Positions 1 through 7,370 of a DNA stretch of 10,199 nucleotides are shown here, piece after piece. The translations under genes and the position numbers were made by a program. The notes beneath the pieces are model-generated. The model did no database searches, was not told where the DNA came from, and was given only the letters and a program-made list of their open reading frames with translations. Numbering within the stretch: position 1 is the first letter of the stretch; every line of letters starts with the position of its first letter. The stretch is taken from the NCBI GenBank assembly GCA_965218865.1, contig CBDCME010000074.1, positions 1 through 10,199 of the forward strand. The letters are read 5' to 3'. Origin of the DNA: CBDCME01 sp965218865. Its GTDB lineage: Bacteria; Pseudomonadota; Alphaproteobacteria; JAAXGF01.

Positions 1-154
1 TGCCGCAAGAACACGGACTCTTTCAGCATCAAAGTCGTTTCGCAAAGGAATCGTTGGCATTGAACACACTCCCTTGTTGCCAACAACCTTGAATCACACA
101 AAACCTAGCGTGTAAACCTTTGCGCGAGTCAAACTCTGGGGCGGTTGGTATAAG
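1..154. other. Non-coding or gene-remnant segment, less GC-rich than the rest
   Basis: All three forward frames are closed by stops within the first ~115 bases (TGA at 61, TAA at 113, TGA near 90), so no gene is supported here. Frame 1 could be the last 20 codons of a gene that starts outside the window. The base composition is visibly less GC-rich than what follows. A small perfect palindrome lies at 74-86 (TTGTTG-C-CAACAA). No convincing ribosome binding site precedes the ATG at 155; the six bases directly before it are TATAAG. Confidence 0.4.
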
Positions 155-1348
155 ATGTTCCGTATCCTGCGCCGCCTCGGCCACGAGATCGTCGTCTGGG
201 ACGAAGAGGCCTTGGTTCATTATCCGCCCGATACCTATTTCGGGCGCTGCCTTTCGCCGATCGCGATTCGCTACGTGTCCCACCTTCTTGCCTGGGGCGA
301 GGACAACGTCGATCTGTTCCGCGAATATCCCTTCTATCCCGGCATCCCGATCCATCCTACGGGAAACCCGCGTGGCGATCTCTTGCGGCCGGAAATGAGT
401 GTCTATTTCAACGAGGAAGCCAAGAAATACCGTGACTCCTACGGGGACTTCATCCTCGTCAACACGAATTTCGGCAATGTGAATGCCTTCGTGCCCGTCC
501 TCGATCTCTTCAGGACCGACGGAAAATCGGTTGTAGAACCGGAATTCGGGCGCGGTGCAACCGGGATGAGCCGAGCCTTCGCGGAAGGTTTGCGCGATCA
601 CCGCATGGCCACCTTCGAACACTTCAAGGCCTTGATCCCGAAGCTGGCCACGTGTTTTCCGAGCCAGACCATCGTGGTCCGACCGCACCCGACCGAGAAT
701 CCCGAGGTCTATCATCGGCTGGCGGAATGCCACGCTAACGTCCAGGTGGCGAACGACGGCAACGTCATCCCTTGGCTGATGGCCTCGAACGCGCTCATTC
801 ACAACGGCTGCACGACCGGTGTCGAGGCCTACGTCATGGGAATCCCCGCCCTCGCCTACCAGGCCTCCACCGACCCACTCCACGACAACCAATTGTCCAA
901 CGCGCTGAGCCACCAGTGTTTTAATTTTGAAGCCTTGCGGCAAGCGGTCGAGAAATTCCTCGGCGGCGAGTTGGGTCCCGCCAACGGCGAGGACTGGCGC
1001 CAACTTTTGGACCGCTTCATGACCGCCCGCGAAGGGCCCATCGCCTGCGAGCGGATCGTTAACGTCCTGGAAAAAGTTTTCGGCGGCAAACCGGACCTAC
1101 CGAGGCCGAGAATTTCGGATCGACTGGCCGGGTGGTATCAAGCGACGGTCCGCCGGTGGCGCAAGAAGTTCCAGTCAAGGCTCCCGGGATCTCGGGATAA
1201 GCCGGAGTTCGAGCGCCATCGCTTTCCCGGCCTCACCCTGGCCGATCTGCGCCAACGAATCGAGCGATTCCAACGGATCCTGAAACAATCGCCCCAGCTC
1301 ACGCTGGAACAACTCGATGCCCATATATTTCGTATTCATGCCCGCTAA
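155..1348 (+). CDS. Surface carbohydrate biosynthesis protein, probably missing its N-terminal region
   Basis: The 397-residue product resembles the 'surface carbohydrate biosynthesis' family of alphaproteobacterial polysaccharide and nonulosonate loci, which has a glycosyltransferase-B-like appearance; its exact reaction is not established. Visible landmarks are RLGHEIVVWDEEAL near residue 7, an AWGED segment near 47, VTGNPR-like HPTGNPRGDLLRPE near 67, ILVNTNFG near 96, VVRPHPTEN near 173 and the HNGCTTGVEA loop near 217, typical of nucleotide-sugar-binding C-terminal domains. The C-terminal tail (FPGLTLADL through HIFRIHAR) looks like the family's normal end. From memory, full-length members have some 70-100 more residues before the RLGH..WDEE segment. 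Here the frame is open only back to 116, with no alternative start and no clear ribosome binding site, so the 5' part seems lost or replaced. The next gene's open frame begins 8 bases after the stop, suggesting one transcript. Family is fairly sure; truncation is inference. Confidence 0.72.
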   Translation: MFRILRRLGHEIVVWDEEALVHYPPDTYFGRCLSPIAIRYVSHLLAWGEDNVDLFREYPFYPGIPIHPTGNPRGDLLRPEMSVYFNEEAKKYRDSYGDFILVNTNFGNVNAFVPVLDLFRTDGKSVVEPEFGRGATGMSRAFAEGLRDHRMATFEHFKALIPKLATCFPSQTIVVRPHPTENPEVYHRLAECHANVQVANDGNVIPWLMASNALIHNGCTTGVEAYVMGIPALAYQASTDPLHDNQLSNALSHQCFNFEALRQAVEKFLGGELGPANGEDWRQLLDRFMTAREGPIACERIVNVLEKVFGGKPDLPRPRISDRLAGWYQATVRRWRKKFQSRLPGSRDKPEFERHRFPGLTLADLRQRIERFQRILKQSPQLTLEQLDAHIFRIHAR

Positions 1349-1392
1349 CCGAATGATGCTCGCGCCGTATCCGAGTCGGGAATCATGCCAGT

Positions 1393-2199
1393 TTGATTCA
1401 ACGATGCTCGTTCTCGGTTGATCGGTACGGGATTGGCAGTTTCAACCTCAGCTCGCGCACCGTGGACGAGGCCCAGGGGATGACGGGATTCAGCCAAGCG
1501 GAACTTGACGCCCACGAGAAGATTCTCGCCGAGCGGGTCTTCATGGTCCCGCGCTTCCCCCATTTTCAGCAATTGCTTCGCGAGGTGCGCACCCTGGCGA
1601 AAGACTTGCCCGCAGGCGCCACGGTCATCTCCTTGGAACGCGGCCTGCTTTACGGCGGGGTCAATCTCATCGCGCCGTTTTTTCATGCCCAGAACTTCAT
1701 CTCCGTCGATTGCAGTCCCGAGAGCGGCGATGAAAGAGGCGCCTACAACGCCACCAAGGTGGATCATCCGGATTTTTTGCGGGTGGCAACGACGAGGCGG
1801 GCGGCCATCGAAGCGACTGGTTTGGATTCGGACCTTGCCGATCTTGTGATCGTGCCCAACCTGGTTCATCACGTCGCCGATCAGGAGGCAATTTTTTTTT
1901 CCGAGATGACGCGGGTGATCCGACCCGGCGGCCGGGTCTATGTTTTCGAACCGACACTGCGCGAGATGCACCAAATCCCCGATGATTTTCTGCGGTATAC
2001 CCCCTTTGGAATGCAAATCATGATGCGCAACGCCGGTCTTGTCGCCGATGGATTCGAACTTGAGGGTGGTCCATTTTCCGCCATCGGTTATTGTTGGATC
2101 CAAGCGCTCGAATTTTTTCCGCCGGACAAGCGCGCCGAAATGGCGCGGTGGTTCTATGATGAACATTTGCCGCAATTGTTGCGCTGGGAATCGGCCTAA
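1393..2199 (+). CDS. SAM-dependent methyltransferase of a surface-glycan locus
   Basis: The product (268 residues from the TTG at 1393) has the second half of a class I SAM-methyltransferase fold: an acidic strand end in FISVDCSPES, then ADLVIVPNLVHHVADQEAIF and EMTRVIRPGGRVYVFEP, the usual Methyltransf_11 motif IV to VI pattern. Motif I is unusual: instead of GxGxG the equivalent strand reads VISLERGLLYGG. The C-terminal part (IPDDFLRYTPFGMQIMMRNAGL, GGPFSAIGYCWIQALEF) probably holds the substrate pocket. The start is uncertain. The frame is open from 1357, the in-frame candidates are TTG 1393 and ATG 1481, and neither has a well-spaced Shine-Dalgarno; residues before ATG 1481 read as plausible protein, which favours the earlier start. 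It lies directly behind the carbohydrate gene and probably shares its transcript. The substrate is unknown; a surface sugar or its carrier is an inference from context. Confidence 0.72.
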   Translation: MIQRCSFSVDRYGIGSFNLSSRTVDEAQGMTGFSQAELDAHEKILAERVFMVPRFPHFQQLLREVRTLAKDLPAGATVISLERGLLYGGVNLIAPFFHAQNFISVDCSPESGDERGAYNATKVDHPDFLRVATTRRAAIEATGLDSDLADLVIVPNLVHHVADQEAIFFSEMTRVIRPGGRVYVFEPTLREMHQIPDDFLRYTPFGMQIMMRNAGLVADGFELEGGPFSAIGYCWIQALEFFPPDKRAEMARWFYDEHLPQLLRWESA

Positions 2200-2312
2200 C
2201 CACGAAATTTGGAGCGACGTCACACGATGTTCCCGGTAAGCTTCTCGGTGTTGGCACGCAAACCGGCCAAGATATGACGACAACGTAAGGGATCGGCGCC
2301 CATCCCGGCGGG

Positions 2313-2340
2313 ACAGGGAATGGGTTCGAAATCTCCCTGT
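2313..2340. repeat. Short inverted repeat between methyltransferase and TPR gene
   Basis: ACAGGGA (2313-2319) and TCCCTGT (2334-2340) form a perfect 7-bp stem with a 14-base loop in the 235-bp gap 2200-2434. No T-run follows, so it is not a standard terminator. Just upstream (about 2289-2306) GGGAT and ATCCC form a second small hairpin. Nothing else recognisable was seen in the gap. Confidence 0.3.
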
Positions 2341-2434
2341 TACTCGTTGCGCGACGGGAAGGCCACGGATCAAACCACCGCGGCGGATGGTCGTATTGCA
2401 ACCGGATGAAAACAATTTTTTGGGAACCACGGGA

Positions 2435-3016
2435 ATGATGCGAAATTTTCTTTTCTTCGTCGTGGGGTCGGCCGCCATTGCTTTCGCCGTCCATCCGCCC
2501 GAGGCGCGGGCCCAGTCCGAGGCCTTGAATTCGACCATTACGGCGATGCGCGGATATTTCGAGCTGGATGAATACGGGCGAGCGCTCACCGCCGCCGAAC
2601 GGGCCCATCAGCTCGCCGAGCACGAACTGAGGCACGATCAACCCCTACTGGCCGAAATCAAGACCGCCCTGGCCGACCTTTACTCGTGGCATCAATTTTT
2701 CGAAAAGGCCGTGCCGCTCTACCAACAAGCGCTGTCGATCCGGGAGATCTATATCGGCCCCGATGATCCCTCGGTCGCCACGATTCTCAACAACTTGGCC
2801 CTCGTCTACAAGACGAGGAAGCAATTCAAAGAAGCGAAGCCCCTCGCCGAACGAGCCCTGGCGATCAAGGAAGCCGCTCTCGGACCCGAGGATCCCGCAC
2901 TCGCGCCAACCCTCGAAATTTATGGGGCCATCCTGCGCCACGAGGGGCGCGACCAGGAGGCCGAGGAAATCCTGGCCCGGGCTAAGGCAATTCGGGAAAA
3001 ATCGCAAGAGCCATAG
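2435..3016 (+). CDS. Exported tetratricopeptide (TPR) repeat protein
   Basis: A protein of about 193 residues. The ATG at 2435 (or the adjacent ATG at 2438) is preferred over 2387 because a signal peptide begins exactly there: MMRNFLFF, a hydrophobic stretch, then PEARA before QSEAL, an AxA-type cleavage site. GGGAACCACGGGA lies just upstream. The mature part consists of TPR helices: one around EYGRALTAAERAHQLAEHEL, then 42-residue kinesin-light-chain-type repeats with the YxxALSIRE..GPDDPSVATILNNLALVY and AERALAIKEAALGPEDPALAPTLE pattern, and a last repeat ending AKAIREK. Such proteins are protein-protein scaffolds; no enzyme motif is present. It sits between glycan genes, but nothing in the sequence ties it to sugar synthesis. 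The stop is TAG, which bears on how the amber codon in the next gene is read. Confidence 0.8.
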   Translation: MMRNFLFFVVGSAAIAFAVHPPEARAQSEALNSTITAMRGYFELDEYGRALTAAERAHQLAEHELRHDQPLLAEIKTALADLYSWHQFFEKAVPLYQQALSIREIYIGPDDPSVATILNNLALVYKTRKQFKEAKPLAERALAIKEAALGPEDPALAPTLEIYGAILRHEGRDQEAEEILARAKAIREKSQEP

Positions 3017-3097
3017 GGTCCGTTATGGAAGCTGCTTTCACGCGCTGCCGGGCCGCCACGCCAGGCTCTCGCAGGGCTCCGGAATGAGCCTCCCATC

Positions 3098-3787
3098 ATG
3101 AGCTTTCGTTCGCATACCGTCCTGGCCGTGGTACCGGCCCGAGGCGGCAGCAAGGGGATACCACGCAAAAACCTGCGCACGATCGGTGGTCGCTCGCTGG
3201 TCGCCCACGCTGATTGGATCGACGCGGCCGTGTTTTCGACCGACGACGCCGAAATCGCCGAGGAAGGACGCCACAACGGCCTCGAGGTGTCCTTCATGCG
3301 ACCGCCGAGGCTGGCCCACGACCGCGCCGGCTCGATCGCCGTCTGGCGCCATGCCTGGCTCGCCAGCGAGAGCCATTTCGGCGCCCGCTTCGACCTTTCG
3401 GTGCTGCTCGAACCGACCAGCCCCATGCGCCGCCCGGAGGATGTCGAGCGCGCCTAGAACACCTTGCTCGACCAGGGGACCAAGGCGGCCGTCTCGGTCA
3501 GCCGCACGCCCGCCCATTACACACCCGAGCGCAGCTTGCAAATCGACCCCGAGGGTTTCATCGCTCCCTATCTGGCCGACGGCCTGAGCTATACGGCGCG
3601 GCAAACGATCCCGCCCTACTATCACCGCAACGGGGTCGTCTACGCGGTGACTCGCGCCAGCCTCGTCGACGAAGAGAATCTCATGAAGAGCGCCTGTGCG
3701 GCGCTGATCATCGAGCGGGAGGTCGTCAATATCGACACCCCCCGCGATCTTGCCTGGGCCGCCTATCTCATGGAGACCGGGGAATAG
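3098..3787 (+). pseudogene. NeuA-like acylneuraminate (nonulosonate) cytidylyltransferase, interrupted by an in-frame amber stop
   Basis: Read through one internal stop, this frame gives a nearly complete CMP-sugar synthetase of the NeuA/PseF/LegF type, which transfers CMP from CTP to sialic-acid-like sugars. Seen in order: the nucleotide-binding VVPARGGSKGIPRKNL at residue 11, FSTDDAEIA, LEPTSPMRRPEDVE, then after the stop TPAHYTPERSL, PPYYHRNGVVYAVTR and VVNIDTPRDLAWAAYL at the C-terminus. TAG at 3455-3457 splits it into 119 and about 109 codons in the same frame, with no frameshift. Between LVAHA and WIDAAVFSTDD it is also about 7 residues shorter than relatives, suggesting a small in-frame deletion. 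Codons after the stop still look protein-like and conserved, so the lesion is either recent or a sequencing error. Most likely a pseudogene; readthrough is unlikely because TAG ends this frame and the TPR gene too. Context: surface-glycan genes upstream. Confidence 0.8.
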
Positions 3788-3804
3788 AGCGGACACCGCC
3801 GAGA

Positions 3805-3840
3805 TTAACCAACCCACGAGTAACGGGTGACGGGGGTTAA
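3805..3840. repeat. Imperfect hairpin between the cytidylyltransferase remnant and the next gene
   Basis: TTAACC (3805-3810) pairs with GGTTAA (3835-3840), with an inner ACCC/GGGT pairing between them. It could act as a weak terminator for the upstream genes or as a regulatory site ahead of the exported protein gene. No T-run follows on the + strand. Confidence 0.3.
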
Positions 3841-3857
3841 AACCGTCATGAATGCGC

Positions 3858-3863
3858 TATATA
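3858..3863 (+). promoter_or_regulatory. -10-like box directly in front of the start codon
   Basis: TATATA lies only six bases before the ATG at 3870, inside the alternating run 3858-3865. A sigma-70 -10 box at this distance would start transcription at or next to the ATG, giving a leaderless message; no Shine-Dalgarno is visible to contradict that. A -35 match at proper spacing is poor (GGTTAA at 3835-3840). The same arrangement is seen ahead of the paralog at 9284-9697. Inference only. Confidence 0.35.
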
Positions 3864-3869
3864 TAGAGT

Positions 3870-4283
3870 ATGTCCGGCTGGCGCTTGGGCATAGCGCTTG
3901 TGGTTTCGCTTGGCATCGGCTCGGCGAACGCCGAGACCACGTCGTGGGAAAGGAGCGAGATCAGTTTGGCGGAGGTTGCCGCCTGGGTCAGGAAATTCGA
4001 ATTCGCCATGCGGATCAATACCGACCCGGTTCTGCGAGCGATCGTCTGCCGGATTCCCTACGCGCATTTCACGCCCAAGACGCTCACCATGGCCATCGAT
4101 AATTCGCCGGAGCGTGTCCTCCACGCTCTGAGAATTCTCGAAGGCAGAAGCCTGATCATGATCGTCGGCGCGGAGCGTTGGGACGGCCTGATCGTACCGA
4201 CCTCCGAGGAAGCAAGACAGAAGATGCGCGATTTCGCCCAACGCTGGTGCCGGGACGACGATGAGTGCGCCGCGTTGCGGTGA
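3870..4283 (+). CDS. Exported winged-helix-like protein with three cysteines (copy A), function unknown
   Basis: 137 residues; not recognised as a named family. Residues 1-21 are a clear Sec signal peptide: MSGWRLG, a hydrophobic core, and SANA before E22, with no lipobox. The mature part has a helix (SLAEVAAWVRKFE, 32-44), then an ArsR/MarR-like helix-turn-helix and wing arrangement: DPVLRAIVCRIP (52-63), TLTMAIDNSPERVLHALRIL, LIMIVG, then GLIVPTSEEARQKM and a final helix. Cysteines sit at 60, 127 and 133, the last two in the tail WCRDDDEC. A second copy at 9284-9697 on the other strand has the same length, the same three cysteines and roughly 38% identity by eye. A DNA-binding-type fold on a signal peptide is odd; it may be a periplasmic protein-binding or redox-controlled module. 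The start is fixed by the signal peptide. Confidence 0.75.
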   Translation: MSGWRLGIALVVSLGIGSANAETTSWERSEISLAEVAAWVRKFEFAMRINTDPVLRAIVCRIPYAHFTPKTLTMAIDNSPERVLHALRILEGRSLIMIVGAERWDGLIVPTSEEARQKMRDFAQRWCRDDDECAALR

Positions 4284-4393
4284 GGAAGCAGTTACCCTCC
4301 ACGCCCCGATTTTAGCGTCTTGACCGGGAAGGGGAACGCGATACCACCGAAGAGCGGCCAGATTCGCTCGCCTCAGGAATTTTTTTTAGGGTT

Positions 4394-4407
4394 GTGACGG
4401 CCGTCAC
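4394..4407. promoter_or_regulatory. 14-bp perfect palindrome, possible operator
   Basis: GTGACGGCCGTCAC is a perfect dyad about 225 bp upstream of the MuiA start. Its size and symmetry fit a dimeric regulator's site; no regulator is identifiable. Confidence 0.35.
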
Positions 4408-4443
4408 GGATACGGGGGCGAGATCCGGCTAGGTTTTCATTCG

Positions 4444-4458
4444 AGACACATGGTGTCT
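4444..4458. repeat. Inverted repeat AGACAC-ATG-GTGTCT
   Basis: A perfect 6-bp dyad with a 3-base centre, followed on the + strand by the pyrimidine-rich TCTTCTCTCT. It could be an operator or a small hairpin. Confidence 0.3.
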
Positions 4459-4472
4459 TCTTCTCTCTAATT

Positions 4473-4485
4473 CCCCAACTTGGGG
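4473..4485. repeat. Inverted repeat CCCCAA-C-TTGGGG
   Basis: A perfect 6-bp dyad around one base, 148 bp before the MuiA start and 14 bases after the preceding dyad. Confidence 0.3.
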
Positions 4486-4632
4486 GCCGTCATCCACACG
4501 GTCCCCATCTTTCTTTTCGCCGAGGTCGAGACTCCTGGACCACTCGCCTCTAGCCGGGCTGGATTCGGTGCGTCACAATCGGACCAGCCGTTATGGCAAC
4601 TCCGTACCATTGGCGCCCGAGGAGAACGATTC

Positions 4633-6288
4633 ATGTATGCGCGTCCCTTCATCCCGTTTTTCCTGCTCTTTCTGCCGTTGGCGCCAGCCGCCGCGGTGCT
4701 TACCCCCGAGACCGAAATCGTCACCGCGACCGTATTTCCCGACCGCGCCGAAGTGGTCAGGGTAATGGAGGTCTCCCTGACCGAGGGGCAAGGCACGATC
4801 GTCGTCGGTGACCTGCCCGCCAACCTGATATCCGAATCGGTTCGGGTTCGAGGCCAAGGGGTCGGTGTGGTTTTGATAGGCTCGGTCGAAACGAGGCGGG
4901 TATTCGCCGAGGATGTGGTGGGCGAGGAAGAACGTCGTCTCGGCGGCAAAATCGAATCCTTGCGGGACGAAATCCGAGTCCTGGACGACGGCATCGCCGC
5001 GACCCGGATAAAGCTCGACTTCATCAAGGCCCTGGGCCACGAGATTCCAAAGACGGTCAACGAGGAGATCGGGCGCGGCGACATCGATCCGAAAAGCTGG
5101 TCCGAGGCTTGGTCCACCGTCGGCCAAGGCGCCGACGAGGCACTGGAGGAAATTCGCGCGGCCGATTTGGCAAAGCGGAACATCGGCCGAAAGATCGAAC
5201 AATTACAGCGCCAGCTCGCGCAGGTCCAAACCGGGCGCAAAGCAAGTATCGAGGTCCACGTCAACGTCGAGGCACCGGCGCCAACGAAGGCGCGGCTCTG
5301 GCTGAGTTACCAGCTGCCCGGCGCCTCCTGGCGCCCGCTCTACGAATCCCGGCTCGACAGCCAGGCTCGCGTCGTACGGCTGACCCAAATCGGCGAGGTC
5401 AGCCAACGCACGGGTGAGGATTGGACAGGTGTCGCCTTGACCCTCTCGACCGCCCGACCGGGCGCTGGCGTGGTAATGCCGGACCTGCAAACCTGGTTCA
5501 TCGACCTGTTGGCGCAACGTCCCCCGATCGTCCGCGAAATGACACTCCAGAAAAGCCGCGTGGAAGCGACGGTCGAAACGGACTACCAAAACCAACTCGC
5601 GGCGGCCCCCGCCGATCAACCCCGGGAACGCGCCGTGGCTCGGAAAGCAAATCTTGTCGCGGCGGAATTTTCCGCCGCCTACCGCATTCCCGGTTCGGTC
5701 AATGTGTCGGCCGATAATTCGGCGCACAAGTTCACCATCGACGAACGCGAGATCGAGGCCCGCCTGGCGGTAAGAATTGTGCCCAAGGTGACTCCCCGGG
5801 CCTATCTCTACGGAGAAATGATCCTTGCCGGCGAGGAAGCGCTACTGCCCGGTCCGGTCGCCGTGTTCCGTGACGACGCCTTCTCCGGTTCGAGCCGCAT
5901 CTCGATGGTGCGTCCGGGAGAAATGATCGAACTTTCGTTTGGAATCGACGACAAATTCCGGATCGAACACCGCATGGTCGAAGGCGAGCGTTCGGAGGAA
6001 GGGCTGATCAACAAACAACAGCGCCACGAACGGCGCTTCGTCACCAAGATCGTCAGCCACCACGCCAAGCCCATAGAGGCGACGCTGATGGAACGGTTGC
6101 CAGTGCCGCTCGACGAACGCATCGAGGTCGAGACGCCCCCCGACTCGACACCCGCGACCGAAACCCACCTAGACGGGCGGAAAGGTGTTCTGGCTTGGAC
6201 TTACACTTATGCACCGAACGAAGAGCGGGAGATCCGGTTCGCTTACGCCGTCAATTACCCGTTGGGCAAAACTGTCCCCGGATTTTGA
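4633..6288 (+). CDS. MuiA-family envelope protein (DUF4140/DUF4139)
   Basis: 551 residues. The ATG at 4633 is chosen because GAGGAG (4619-4624) lies eight bases before it and a signal peptide starts there (MYARPFIPFFLLFLPLAPAAA). Next comes a DUF4140-type N-terminal domain (ATVFPDRAEVVRVMEVSL to VETRRVF), then about 110 residues of predicted coiled coil (EEERRLGGKIESLRDEI and RNIGRKIEQLQRQLAQVQ), then the long DUF4139 beta domain beginning with WLSYQLPGASWRPLYESRL and GEDWTGVALTLSTARPG. It ends REIRFAYAVNYPLGKTVPGF, the family's usual end, so it is complete. The family is named after a mucoidy inhibitor but its molecular role is not known; the signal peptide places it in the periplasm or envelope. 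A link to the surface-glycan genes upstream is plausible but only by neighbourhood. It is transcribed towards the adenine methyltransferase gene. Confidence 0.9.
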   Translation: MYARPFIPFFLLFLPLAPAAAVLTPETEIVTATVFPDRAEVVRVMEVSLTEGQGTIVVGDLPANLISESVRVRGQGVGVVLIGSVETRRVFAEDVVGEEERRLGGKIESLRDEIRVLDDGIAATRIKLDFIKALGHEIPKTVNEEIGRGDIDPKSWSEAWSTVGQGADEALEEIRAADLAKRNIGRKIEQLQRQLAQVQTGRKASIEVHVNVEAPAPTKARLWLSYQLPGASWRPLYESRLDSQARVVRLTQIGEVSQRTGEDWTGVALTLSTARPGAGVVMPDLQTWFIDLLAQRPPIVREMTLQKSRVEATVETDYQNQLAAAPADQPRERAVARKANLVAAEFSAAYRIPGSVNVSADNSAHKFTIDEREIEARLAVRIVPKVTPRAYLYGEMILAGEEALLPGPVAVFRDDAFSGSSRISMVRPGEMIELSFGIDDKFRIEHRMVEGERSEEGLINKQQRHERRFVTKIVSHHAKPIEATLMERLPVPLDERIEVETPPDSTPATETHLDGRKGVLAWTYTYAPNEEREIRFAYAVNYPLGKTVPGF

Positions 6289-6323
6289 TCCGGCCCCACG
6301 AAGGGAAAAATTGGGCCGAAAAT

Positions 6324-6342
6324 TTCCTCGAACCACGAGGAA
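6324..6342 (-). terminator. Hairpin between convergent genes
   Basis: TTCCTCG (6324-6330) and CGAGGAA (6336-6342) form a perfect 7-bp stem with a 5-base loop. On the - strand it is followed by ATTTT, so it could end the adenine methyltransferase transcript. A second inverted repeat, CGGCCC (6291-6296) with GGGCCG (6313-6318), lies beside it. The T-run is short, so termination is only likely. Confidence 0.45.
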
Positions 6343-6375
6343 CCCGATTTCAACGCTGCCGTGCCCGCAAATCCC

Positions 6376-7260
6376 TCAAGCAACGGCTTCGTAGTTCATC
6401 CATAGGCATTCCTGGCGGGGCTGTTTAATCGCGTGGCACCGACGTACGGGCGCGTCGAACCTGCGCCAACCGTGGTAAAGACGGTCCACTGCCTCGCATC
6501 GGTATCCCGAGATGGAAACCTTGCCCCGGCAACGGCGCAGCGTCTCCGCCAATTCCTGGTGCTGCTCCAGGTCCATTTCGAAACCGTACGCCCGAGTGTC
6601 GCCCCTTGTTTCCGGAAAGTACGGCGGGTCGCAATAAAAAACCGTCTCTTTATCGTCGTAAACCTCGATGACCTCGATCGCCGGACGATTTTCGATCTGC
6701 ACCCGCAAGAGCCTTTCGGCAACCCCGGCGAGACCATCCACCCCGCCCAGCCAGCGCGACACCACCCCCGACATCCCCGACCGGGTCGTGTTCTTGCAGT
6801 TCGCCCACCGGCCGAGCGTCGCCGTCTGAGCGAGGCCGGTCCTTGCCTGCCGGGCGCGGACATAAAACCGCCGCGCCCTCTCGACCGCGGAAACGCGCGC
6901 CCCGTCGCCGTAAATGGCGATATAGAACTCCTCCCTGGAAAACGGAGTCAGCGCCACCGCGCGCGTCAGCGCATCGGGGCAATCACGCAATACCCGAAAG
7001 AAATTGACCACGTCACCATCGATGTCGTTGTAAGTTTCGACAGGCGCCGGTGCCCGATTCAAGAGGATTGCCGCCGAGCCCGCGAAAGGTTCGCAATAGT
7101 GATGGGCGGTCGGGATCAGCGGCAACAACCATCTCAGATGGTTGAATTTTCCGCCGTACCAACCGAACACGATTCGCTTCTCCGGCTGGCGGCGACGCAG
7201 CGCTCGATCCTCACCCTCCGGCCGGTCGAGAAAAATTGGCGATAGCGCGCGTTTCGGCAT
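6376..7260 (-). CDS. D12-class DNA N6-adenine methyltransferase, solitary
   Basis: 294 residues with all hallmarks of the MethyltransfD12 (Dam-like) family, which methylates adenine at N6 in a specific DNA site using S-adenosylmethionine. WYGGK at residues 34-38 and the SAM-binding EPFAGSAAIL at 57-66 are followed by YNDID (77-81), a variable target-recognition part (about 95-200), and the catalytic DPPY at 211-214. The length is normal and the protein looks complete. No restriction endonuclease gene is next to it, so it is probably an orphan methylase or part of a mobile module. Its start (ATG at 7258-7260) has only a weak upstream ribosome binding site; a shorter start at the GTG for Val31 would still keep every motif. 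It lies 110 bp behind recA on the same strand with no clear terminator between, so readthrough from recA is possible. The recognition sequence cannot be read from the protein. Confidence 0.9.
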   Translation of the reverse strand: MPKRALSPIFLDRPEGEDRALRRRQPEKRIVFGWYGGKFNHLRWLLPLIPTAHHYCEPFAGSAAILLNRAPAPVETYNDIDGDVVNFFRVLRDCPDALTRAVALTPFSREEFYIAIYGDGARVSAVERARRFYVRARQARTGLAQTATLGRWANCKNTTRSGMSGVVSRWLGGVDGLAGVAERLLRVQIENRPAIEVIEVYDDKETVFYCDPPYFPETRGDTRAYGFEMDLEQHQELAETLRRCRGKVSISGYRCEAVDRLYHGWRRFDAPVRRCHAIKQPRQECLWMNYEAVA

Positions 7261-7370
7261 GTCCGGTCAGCTAAATCCGTCGCTCGGTCCCAGTCCCGAA
7301 AGGTGACCGGAACAGCGGTCCGCGTTTACCCCCGAAGGTCGCGAAACACAATAGGTGACGCGCTTTTGAT

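Larger units (their letters stand above)
4284..4632. other. 350-bp non-coding stretch upstream of the MuiA gene
   Basis: No convincing gene lies here. The open frame of the next gene extends back to a TTG at 4480, but residues from there are not protein-like and a signal peptide with a good ribosome binding site begins at 4633. The stretch contains an eight-base T-run near 4380 without a good stem in front of it, and three short perfect palindromes (4394-4407, 4444-4458, 4473-4485), listed separately. It probably holds the promoter and control sites of the MuiA gene. Confidence 0.5.

Noticed and set aside
29..1003. 324-codon open frame on the - strand
   Set aside because: It lies antisense to the surface carbohydrate gene; its product has no recognisable domain, and long antisense frames are common in GC-rich DNA.
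1345..2589. 414-codon open frame on the - strand
   Set aside because: Antisense to the methyltransferase and to the start of the TPR gene; no protein-like motifs.
3455..3457. Programmed recoding of TAG (such as pyrrolysine insertion)
   Set aside because: TAG also ends the TPR gene (3014-3016) and this same frame (3785-3787), and cytidylyltransferases are not known to use recoding; a nonsense mutation is simpler.
3038..3817. 259-codon open frame on the - strand
   Set aside because: Antisense to the cytidylyltransferase, whose conserved motifs lie on the + strand even across the amber stop.
4350..4390. Intrinsic terminator before the eight-base T-run
   Set aside because: The only stem (GAGCG/CGCTC) is short and ends about a dozen bases before the T-run.
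6433..7245. 270-codon open frame on the + strand
   Set aside because: Antisense to the D12 methyltransferase with its complete motif set.
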